Source of the DNA: Dromiciops gliroides
Taxonomy: Eukaryota; Chordata; Mammalia; Microbiotheria; Microbiotheriidae
Direction of reading: 5' to 3'
DNA: 64,000 bases
NCBI RefSeq assembly: GCF_019393635.1
Contig: NC_057867.1
Span: forward strand, 51,284,143-51,348,142
Each line of letters opens with the position of its first letter. The first letter of the stretch is position 1. Both the position numbers and the translations under genes were made by a program. Shown here one piece after another: positions 47,237 to 56,056 of the stretch. The notes beneath the pieces were generated by a model. The model saw only the letters and a list, made by a program, of their open reading frames with translations. It was not told the origin of the DNA and did no database searches.

Positions 47237-47959
47237 AATGTAAATTTAAACAGATAAAAACAGAGAGTGACTATTATCACTACAATCAATCAATTAAGCA
47301 ACATTCATTAAGCCTCTACTATGTGTCAGTAAGTGCTAAGAATACAAAGAAAAGCCAAAACATTGTGTCTGTCCTCAAGCTCACATTCCCCATGGAAGAC
47401 AACCTATAAGTAACTATACAAAGTAAGTGGGATGTAACATTTGAGGGCAAGAGAGTAGCAAATAAGGGCACTAGGAACTCCTGAAGAAAGTGACTTTTGA
47501 ACTGAATCTTGAAGGAAGCCAGGGAGGGAAAGCATCCAGGGAGGGACAACAAACAGCCAGTGCAAAGACATGGAGTTAGGAGATGAAGCATCAAGTGTGA
47601 GGAGCAGCAGGTGGCTTAGTATGACTAGACCATAGGGGGCTTGGAAGGGAATAAAATGTTGACATTGAAAAGACAGAAATGAGATAGATTATGAAGAACT
47701 TTAAATGTCAGAGAGGAGTTTGTACATATTTACTTCTAGAGGTGATAGGGAGCCATTGAAGTTTATCGAGTGGAGGTGAACAGCAGAGACATGACGTGAT
47801 CATACTGATTCTTTAGGAAAATATCTTTATATTTTGGTTTGTTTTTTATTTATTTATTTTGGGGTGGGGGAGGCAATCAGCATTAAGTGACTTGCCCAGG
47901 GTCACACAGCTAGTAAGTGTCTAAGGCCAGATTTTAACTCAGTCACTTTATTTTTTTAT

Positions 47960-49330
47960 GTCAGAAAATTTTATTTTTCATTCACTAGAACTAGACTTTT
48001 CGAATGTACAATCAGATTTAGGCACCCAACTCCAACCACCCCACAAAAAGAGATAAATAAAAAAAAATAAATACTTTGTAGATAGCATCCCTTCATAACC
48101 AATTCCCACCTGTGCCCTCTGTCTAAATTTATTCCTTTTATCTGCCCTAATACTGAGAAAGTTCTTATGAGTTAGACATATCAGATTCCCATGTAGGAAT
48201 GTAAACAGTTTAACCTTTTAACATCCCTCATGATTTCTTCTTCCTGTTTACCTTTTTATGGTTCTCTAGGGTCTTACATTTGAAAGTCAAATTTTCCATT
48301 CAGTTCAGGTCTTTTCATCAGAATACCTGAAAGTCCTCTTTTTCATTGAAGTACTATTTTTCCCCTGAAAGATTATAATCAGTTTTGCTGGGTAGGTGAT
48401 TCTTGGTTGTAATCCCAATTCTTTTGCCCTCCAAAATACCATATCCTATGCCCTCCAATCCTTTAATTTAGAAGCTGCTAGATCTTGTGTTATCCTGAGT
48501 GTGGCTCTGTAGTACTTGAATTATTTTTTTTTGTGGGGCAATGGGGGTTAAATGACTTGCCCAGGGTCACACAGCCAGTGTCAAGTGTCTGAGGCCGGAT
48601 TTGAACTCAGGTACTCCTGAATCCAGGGCCAGTGCTTTATCCACTGTGCCACCTAGCCGCCCCCTTGAATTATTTCTTTCTGGCTGCTTGCAATACTTTC
48701 TTCTTGACCTGAGAGCTCTGGAATTTGGCTATAATGTTCCTAGAAGTTTTCATTTTGGTATCTCTTTCAGGCGGTGATTGGTGGATTCTTTAAATTTCTA
48801 TTTTACCTTCTGTTTCTAGAATATCAGGGTAATTTTCCCTGATAATCTCTTGGAAGAGGATATCTAAGCTCTTTCCTTGATCATGGTTTTCAGGTAGTCC
48901 AATAATTTTCGAATTATCTCTCCTGGGTCTATTTTCCAGGTCAGCTGTTTTTCCAAGAAGATATTTCACATTGCCCTCTATTTTTTATTAATTTTGATTT
49001 GCTTTATTGTGTCTTGTTTTCTCATAAAGTCACTAGCTTCCATTTGTTCAATCATAGTTCTTAGGCAATTATTTTCTTCAGAGATCTTTTCCATTTGGCT
49101 TTTCAAACTGTTGATTTTTTTCTCATGATTTTCCTGCATCACTCTCATTTTTTCCTCTACCTCTCTAACTTTATCTTCAAAGTCCTTTTTGAGTGCCTCT
49201 ATGGCCTGAAACCAATTCATATTTTTCTTGGAAGCTTTGGATGTAGGAGCCCTGACATTGCTATCCTCTTCTGACGGTGCACCTGGATTTTCCTTGTCAC
49301 TAAAGAAACTTTCTATGGTCTGCATCTTTC
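47960..49330 (-). mobile_element. L1 ORF1 remnant with coiled coil and RNA-binding region
   Basis: On the minus strand, 48978-49325 stays open for 115 residues and shows a heptad-type coiled coil (KVREVEEKMRVMQENHEKK, KISEENNCLRTMIEQMEAS). After a stop the frame continues in pieces as DLENRPRRDNSKIIGLPEN, RNIIAKFQSSQVKKKVLQAA and LGLQPRITYPAKL. These are the RRM and C-terminal domain signatures of L1 ORF1p. SINEs at 48530-48665 and 49370-49515 (both -) interrupt it. The element is inactive. Confidence 0.85.
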
Positions 49331-49923
49331 TCTATCTGCTCATCTTGCCCATCTATTACTTGACCTTTTTTTTTTTTGGCGGGGCAATGGGGGTTAAGTG
49401 ACTTGCCCAGGGTCACACAGCCAGTAAGTGTCAAGTGTCTGAGGTCGGATTTGAACTCAGGAACTCCTGAATCCAGGGCCGGTGCTTTATCCACTGCGCC
49501 ACCTAGCCGCCCCCCTATTACTTGACTTTTAATTCCTTCTTAACATGGGGCACTGCTTCCAGGCTGCAGTGTCCCAACTTCAGGGGGTCTAAGGTGGTAT
49601 GATTTAAGGAAGGGCAGGTTCTTTACTCACCTGGCCTGTTCTCTGGTGCACCTATCTCCTGATGTTGTGAGAATAAAATGACATCATGATTGTCAAGTGC
49701 TCATCAGAATGCCTGGCACATATTAAACTCTATATATATGTCAGTTGTGGTTATTATTATTAGATATCACAATAACTTCTCAATGACCCTCCACTCTTGC
49801 ATAGTTTGTTTTTTTGGACCAGATTTGTGATTCCATGGGTTGGTTTAGGGAAGTTGGGATGAGGAAACTCCCTCTCCTGATGAAGACTGGCATCTGCTCT
49901 GCAAATTATAGTCTGAAAGAATT

Positions 49924-50075
49924 GTGGGGCAGGTAGGTGGTACAGTGGATAAAGTATCACCCCTGGATTCAGGAGGACCTGAGTTCAAATCCAGCCTCAG
50001 ACACTTGATGCTTACTAGCAGTGTGACCCTGGTCAAGTCACTTAACACTCATTGCCCCACAAAACAACAACAACA
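49924..50075 (+). mobile_element. Marsupial SINE, short form
   Basis: A + strand copy from GGGGCAGGTAGGTGGTACAG to CTCATTGCCCCACAAA. It ends in a CAA-repeat tail. Confidence 0.85.
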
Positions 50076-50614
50076 ACAATGAACTGCCTGGAGTTCTGTG
50101 AAGCTGTCACCTGTTCAGGGTCACATAGCATATGTCAGATATGGGACTTGAGCCCTGATAATCCTGATTCTGAAACCAGCCCTCTATCCACTATGACAGG
50201 GCTTCCTTTCCACTACAATGAGGTTAAGAAAAGCCAAGTGTGACACATCAGCCATACTTTTTTTTTTCACGTTATCCTTGTTTTAATGACCTTTAAATCT
50301 TGCTTTCCATGCAGCAAATTAACAAGAAATTCTCCTGTGCTAAATACTTAATGTACTTCTTTTTTCCTTGTAATAAACATTTTTATTTACAGTTTTGAGT
50401 TCCAGTTTTTATCCTTCTTTCCCTCCCTCCCCTCCCCTCCCCCCTTGGTGAGGTGGTAAGCAAGCACATATGTGTTATACACGTGCAATCATGTATATCA
50501 ACCATACTTGATAAGGAACCCCTCATTCCTCTGCCACCTCTCTGCTGAGAGTAGAAAAGATATGTTTCACTAATAGTCTTCTGGAGGTCAATATGTCAGT
50601 CAATCAACAATTTT

Positions 50615-50758
50615 TGGGGGGAGAGGAGGCAACTGGGTTTAATTAAGTGATTTGCCCAGGGTCACACAGCTACTAAGTATCTAAGGCTGGATTTGAACTC
50701 AGGTCCTCCTGAATCCAGAGCCAGTGCTTTATCCACTGCAGCACTTAGCTGCCCCAAC
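50615..50758 (-). mobile_element. Marsupial SINE inside an older repeat
   Basis: An inverse SINE. GTCAATCAACAATTTTT before it and CCCCAACAAATATTATTAAG after it show that it split an old repeat beginning TATTAAGTGCCTACTATGTG. Confidence 0.85.
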
Positions 50759-51060
50759 AAATATTATTAAGTGCCTACTATGTGCATGGTACTATGCTGT
50801 GTACTGAGGACACAACGACCAAAAGGAAACATTCTGTGCTCTCAAGGAGGGCATTTTATTGGGGGAGGTGCCAAATACACACAGAAGAATGGGCAACAAA
50901 TACAAGGTCATTTGGGGGGCAGAGGATCAGGGGGGATCAGGAAAGGCAAGGAGATGTTGCTTGTACTGAGCCTTGAAGGAAAAGTCGGATTAAGTTACTT
51001 GGGAATGGTTACAAAGGGTTCATGTAGAGGCCAACAACCACGGTCCTCCTCATGACCTCC

Positions 51061-51272
51061 TCACCTTGTTCATTACGTGCTGCGTGCCTCCCGCTCACTG
51101 GGCATTTGGCGCCCTTTCGCTAGATGACGCTTGGGTGGGGCAGCAGCCATTTTGCTCGCGCACCAAGCTGAGGTGGTTGCTGTCCGACGGCCACCTGTAA
51201 CTAGGGTGAGAAGAGACGCTCGAGGCCTCTGCCGTCGTCGGTGCCCCTCTTGCTTGTGCTGCCACCGCCATT
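51061..51272 (+). promoter_or_regulatory. CpG-rich promoter and 5' UTR region of the SSU72 copy
   Basis: CpG pairs are dense here (CATTACGTGCTGCGTGCC, GCTCGCGCACC, CCGTCGTCGG) against a CpG-poor background. An E2F-like TTTGGCGC is at 51105-51112, a CRE-like TGACGC at 51125-51130 and a YY1-like GCCATTTTG at 51146-51154. There is no TATA box, as in housekeeping promoters. Whether it came with the retrocopy or was already present cannot be told from one sequence. Confidence 0.6.
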
Positions 51273-51857
51273 ATGCCGGGGTTGCCTCTTCGAGTGGCTG
51301 TGGTCTGTTCGAGTAACCAGAACCGGAGCATGGAGGCCCACAGCATCCTCCGTAAGCGGGGCTTCTATGTTAGATCCTTTGGGACCGGGAGTCGCGTCAA
51401 ACTCCCAGGGCCCGCACCTGACAAGCCCAATATCTATGATTTCCAGACAACCTATGATCAGATCTACAAAGATCTTATTAAGAAAGATGAAAAACTCTAT
51501 ACGCAGAATGGGATCTTGCATATGCTGGACAGAAATAAGAGAATTAAGCCCCGCCCGGAGAGATTCCAGAATTGTCAGGATTTATTTGACCTGATCCTGA
51601 CCTGTGATGAGAAAGTCTATGACCAGGTGGTGGAGTACTTGAATTCCAGAGAGCAGGAGACCTTCCAGCCCGTTCACGTGATTAATGTGGACATTGAGGA
51701 TGACCAAGAAGAAGCGATTCTGGGAGCCTTTCTCATCTGTGAGCTGTGCCAGTGTCTGCAACACGCAGAAGACATGGAGAACGAGATGGATGAGCTGCTA
51801 CAGGAGTTGGAGGAGAAGAAGAGCAAGGTTTTCCTGCACACCGTCTGCTTTTACTGA
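51273..51857 (+). CDS. SSU72-like RNA polymerase II CTD phosphatase, intronless copy
   Basis: The 194-aa product has the same length as human SSU72 and aligns without gaps. SSU72 removes phosphate from Ser5 (and Ser7) of the polymerase II CTD and works with symplekin in mRNA 3'-end processing. The phosphatase signature CSSNQNRS has catalytic Cys12 and Arg18, and the general acid Asp143 (in NVDIED) is kept. ILHMLDRNKRIKPRPERFQN and the ending FLHTVCFY are typical of the family. The vertebrate parental gene has introns and this copy has none, so it is a retrocopy. No stop or frameshift has accumulated, which suggests selection. Start context has A at -3. It is not the parental gene, so no symbol is given. 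Confidence 0.93.
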   Translation: MPGLPLRVAVVCSSNQNRSMEAHSILRKRGFYVRSFGTGSRVKLPGPAPDKPNIYDFQTTYDQIYKDLIKKDEKLYTQNGILHMLDRNKRIKPRPERFQNCQDLFDLILTCDEKVYDQVVEYLNSREQETFQPVHVINVDIEDDQEEAILGAFLICELCQCLQHAEDMENEMDELLQELEEKKSKVFLHTVCFY

Positions 51858-51898
51858 CACCCCGTGTTGGTTGCCCAGTTATTCGTCGAAGGAAGCAG

Positions 51899-52068
51899 GT
51901 AGGTCACATTTTCTGACTATTTCCCTACCTTGCACCCCCCCTTCCCCCCTCCCCCCTCCTCCCCTCCTCCCCTCCCCTCCCCTCCCCACCCTCCCCCTCC
52001 CCCCTCCCCCCCCCCATCTGCCTGTCATGAATGCTGTTTTCCTTAATGGTGTTTGTTTTTCCTTTCAG
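51899..52068 (+). other. Candidate intron in the 3' UTR of the SSU72 copy
   Basis: The donor is GAAGCAG followed by GTAGGT. The acceptor is TTGTTTTTCCTTTCAG followed by GTGTTTTGCC. The interior includes a C-rich tract of about 90 bp at 51930-52016. The junction would lie 41 nt after the stop codon, too close to trigger nonsense-mediated decay under the usual 50-55 nt rule. Splicing is inferred only from the sites. Confidence 0.55.
51930..52016. repeat. C-rich (CCCCTCC)n tract
   Basis: About 85 bp of nearly pure C/T. The opposite strand has many runs of three or more G and could form G-quadruplex or triplex structures. Confidence 0.95.
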
Positions 52069-52232
52069 GTGTTTTGCCAGAAGGAGGCACTGTTACCCAA
52101 ATCAATTGTACATAGAAAACAAGAAGAGAAAACTACGTAAAGCCCAAATGAAGAAAATTTATTTTTTTTCCTATCCCACTTTTTCTTATTATAAGTGGGA
52201 TATAAAGTTTAAGGAAGATTTTTTTTTCATTT

Positions 52233-52238
52233 AATAAA
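52233..52238 (+). terminator. Polyadenylation signal of the SSU72 copy
   Basis: AATAAA occurs 376 nt after the stop, or 206 nt if the candidate intron is removed. A T/G-rich stretch (ATTGGATTTTTCCAGTGTAT) follows, as expected of a downstream element. No poly(A) remnant or target duplication is seen, so the retroposition is not recent. Confidence 0.6.
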
Positions 52239-52759
52239 AATATTTATATTGGATTTTTCCAGTGTATTCGTTTTTTTAGTTATGCATTTTTCTTTACTGG
52301 GATTGGCTAGAGTATCACAGAGACCTAAAAGAAACAGTGGAGTGTATATATTACTAGGTGGGAACTTGCAGTTGTCCTCTGCCTTCAGAACAGAAGGGTT
52401 AATTGCTCCCTTGTTCTGAAGCCAGATCCAGTCACGTTGCACTAAGCGGGGAGGTTGTTGATCAAAAGCCTACATTCAGGATCAGTTCTGAAAGAGGAAC
52501 CTTTAAAAAAAAATAAGAAAAGGAAAAAAAGAAAGAAAAAAGTAAAAGGAAACTTGGCAGTGAACAGGAGAACAGCAGCAGAGCTGCCAAGAATGTTAGC
52601 CATGGTCAGCCAGACAGTCATCTCCAGAGACCCTGGCCCTCTTCACTCACAAACCTGGCCCATTCTTCTGCAGGACAAAGCTGGTCTTGGTGCTCTAGAA
52701 AGTTCAGCACAGACCCTGAGCAAACCTGATTGTTGTTTGGTTTGGTCTTGTTTGAGATT

Positions 52760-53040
52760 AATTTAAAAAAACCGAATTAATAAATAAATGAATAAGATTA
52801 ACAGTAGTATTAATGAAAAATAAATAATAAATCAATAAAATAAATGAATAAAACAATAAGATTAATAAGATTATTAATAAGATAAATTAAATAGCAATAA
52901 ATCAATAAAATAAATTAATAAAACAATACGATTAAGAAGATAAACTAATTAAGAAAATAAGACAATAAGATCAACAATATTATTACTAAGAAGATGAATT
53001 AAATAATAATAAATTAATAAGGTTAATTTTTTTAAAATAA
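52760..53040. repeat. AT-rich low-complexity block rich in AATAAA
   Basis: About 280 bp of short AATAA, GATTA and AATGAATAA words. A longer phrase, AATAAATCAATAAAATAAAT, occurs twice about 70 bp apart, so part of it is a degenerate tandem array. More than ten AATAAA-type hexamers occur on the + strand. Confidence 0.9.
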
Positions 53041-54154
53041 CAAGTTCCCAGAGGGGTTTCTTGTTTTATGACTCTTCAAGAATCTTCCAGGCAGGAGGAG
53101 CCACCTTAGATTAGGAAGATTGGGTGCCTGTTCCACAAAAAGCTTTTTCATCACCTCAGAGAGCTCTTCCAAGCTCCAGGTCTCTTGATCACTGGAGAGG
53201 GACAAATGGACATCTCTGATTCACTTCATTCTGCCTGAGATAGGTTGATGGCTCTGTGATTAGAGAAGGGGGTGGATGGGAGACATGTCCAAGAGGTAGA
53301 ATCAAGATTTTGTGTCTGATTAGATATGAGGGGTGAAGAGCTAAGGCTGATGGGGAAGTTCCAAATCAAGATTGATCACTGCATCAATCACAGTTCTAAA
53401 TACTTCTTTCCTTATGTTATTGTGCTCATAGTTATCACCTGTACTTTTCAAAGTTCAGCTCCAATGCCACCTTATCTAAGAAGCCTTCCCTCAGTCCCCC
53501 CAACCCCCCACAGAGTGGTGACCTCTCCCTCACCTGAACCCAGAGCCCTTTGTTTAAGGCAATACCTTATTTTTCATGCTTAAATGAAAAAGTAGCTAAC
53601 ATGTAGTGCTTTGAAGTTTATAAAGTACTTTGCACACATTATCTCATGCCACATTCTTTCATGGAAACTCTGTGAGACTGGTAGTATATGTATTATTTAT
53701 TATCCATCCCAATTTGACATATGAGAAAACTGAGGCTCAGGTAGGCCCAACGTCACATAGCATATATATTAAAATAATTATTAATAATAAAATTAATATT
53801 ATATGTATGTGTATATGTTCACACATATACATATATAATTATTTTTGCTATCTATATATTTTGCTATCTATAGATAGCAAAAACCTGAAAACAAAGTGTG
53901 TGCCCACTAATTGAGAAATGACTGAAGACAACTCTGTCTTGGGCCATTTTCTTTTTTTCTTTACACTCTCTTTGTGATCTCATCAGCTCTCCTGTGTTCA
54001 ATTATCTTCTCCATGAACATGAAACCTAAATCTATCTATCCACTGCTCATCTCTTCTGTGAGCACTAGTATGCTGGATAGCTCCTCCTTAAATATCCCAT
54101 TGGTACTTCAAACTTAACATGTCCAAAAACGAATTCATTATCTCCTCCACTTAC

Positions 54155-54400
54155 CACCCCTTGTGGTTCAGTTGTATCTGACTCTCTGTGACCCCCATTT
54201 GAGATTTTATTAGCAAAAGACACCGGAGCAGTTTGCCACTTTCTTCTCCAGCTCATTTTATAGATGAAGAAACTGAGGCAAACAGAGGTTAAGTGACTTG
54301 CCCAGAATCACATAGCTAGTGAGTGTCTGAGGCCACATTTGAATTCAGGTCTTTCTGAATCCAGGCCCCATGCTCTATCCACTGAGCCACCTAGCTGCTC
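54155..54400 (-). mobile_element. Marsupial SINE, long form, minus strand
   Basis: The tail end comes first (GTTCAGTTGTATCTGACTCT and GTGACCCCCATTTGAG). TTCTCCAGCTCATTTTATAG, the CORE and the inverse head CCACCTAGCTGCTC follow. This is the RTE-tailed class. Confidence 0.85.
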
Positions 54401-56035
54401 TCTCCCTATACCCTAACCTACCCCTTTTCCTATCTTCCATATTTCTGTCAAAGGCACCATCTTCCTTCTAGTCACTCAGTTTCAATAAACACTTATCAAG
54501 TCACAGGCACCTACTATAGTCCAGGCACTGTGTTAAGTTCTGGAAATACAAAGAAAGAAGGAAAAAAGGTCTCTGCCCTCAAGAAGGGCACATTCCGAAG
54601 AGGGAGACAACATGTAAGTAACTAGGTATGTAGTTATTTATACAGGATATATACAGAGACAATAGGGGCTTCCTAATCTTTTTAGTGTTCTGAACTCTTT
54701 GGGCAGTCTGATGAAGCCTGTGGAGCCCTTCTCAGAATTATGTTTTTAAATGCATAAAATAAAATACAAAAAAAAATACAAGGAAATCAATTGTATGGAA
54801 GTACAGTTATCAATTTTAAGTTCCCTAACCACAAGTTCTAATCTATATATAAACCCCGAATCTATAGAGATCCATCCATCTTCTACTTGTATTTTGCATA
54901 ACACCTAACTTTCACTAAGTAATTGGGAGTGTTTGCTATAAAATCACGTCGTGTCTTCATTTTTAAAACTTGCTAATTTCTCTTTCAATTTTCTGATGAA
55001 TTTAATTTTGTAACTGAGTTTGTGTGTGTGTTGGTTGCTAAGGGGATACGTGAGGTAAATAAGGAAATGGAAGTAATCTGGAGATGAAAGGGGAAGGCAT
55101 TAGTAATGGGAGGAGTGGGAAAGGCATCCTGGAGGGATTTGAGATGAGTCTTGAAGGATGCCAGGTAAATTAAGAAGCAGAAGTAAGGGGGCAGATCATT
55201 CCAGGCACAAGAAGACAGCTAGTGCAAAGGCATGGAGGTAGGAGAGGGAGTATCACATTCAAGGAAGTGTGAGGAGGCCACAGTCCCTGCATCCTAGAGT
55301 TTGTAGAGGGGAGGAAGTTGTAAGAAGGTTAGAAAGGTAGGAAGGGACCTAGTTAAAGGACTTTAAAAGTAAAAAAGAGGATTTTCTATTTGTATATTTA
55401 TATTCATGTTCAGTAGTACTCAGGGCAGCAAGGCAATCTTATTATTCCTCCCTAATTGATTTCCTATCAATCTCACCACAGCTGCTGTTCCAAGTCTTCT
55501 CTTGTCAAGTCTCCCATGCCATCCACCCCCTCCTTCCACCCTTTTGGCTGAAGACTTTGCCTCACACTTAAAAACTGAGATCATTTGCTGAATGTTCCCT
55601 CAAATACTCTCCTCTTCATCATCTCCCTCTTTACATCCTTCACCCTTTCTTGGAATGCTTTTCCTGCTCACCTCCATCTCTCAGAATTTCTGGCTTCCTT
55701 TAGGACCCAGCTCAAGCGGCCCTTCACCCTCAAGGTCTGCTCCATTCCAGTGCTTCTCAAGCAGAAGGCTAACTCCACACCTGTGGCTCTGATTGGTCAG
55801 TTCCTCCCCAAACCTCCATTTGAAGGAAAGTGCCCACACCAAGCATGTCTTTGTTCCTCACTGGACTCCACTCTTGACCTCTGCATTTCTTTAAAGTGTC
55901 TTTTCCTCCCACCCCCTCCAACTTTATTTTGTTCTCCTGACCTTTGTGGGTGGGATTTACACAGGAATAGACCTAAGTCAAGTCTTTAGCCTATTATTTG
56001 TTTCTATTTAATATTCTGCATACTACTCCCAAGTT

Positions 56036-56056
56036 GTGTGTGTGTGTGTGTGTGTT
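56036..56056. repeat. (GT)n microsatellite
   Basis: About ten GT pairs. Confidence 0.9.

Larger units (their letters stand above)
35684..51060. other. 15-kb stretch between ADGRG4 exon k and the SSU72 copy
   Basis: It should hold the last ADGRG4 exon(s), but I could not assign them. Candidate acceptors followed by short phase-compatible frames occur at 39138, 45802 and (beyond the SSU72 copy) 58243; none has recognisable homology. Contents otherwise: a minisatellite (36088-37219), SINEs, L1 pieces, old interspersed repeats (39450-40080, 44470-44750, 46570-46800, 47280-47840) and a CR1-like LINE end (about 42230-42600). Confidence 0.5.

Noticed and set aside
51273-51857. Interpreting the SSU72 ORF as the parental SSU72 gene
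   Set aside because: The coding region has no introns, whereas vertebrate SSU72 has several, and the locus lies next to an X-linked receptor gene.
55585-55989. 134-codon + strand ORF
   Set aside because: The text matches an L2-like LINE remnant, with phrases such as TGGAATGCTTTTCCTGCTCA. It is not a host gene.
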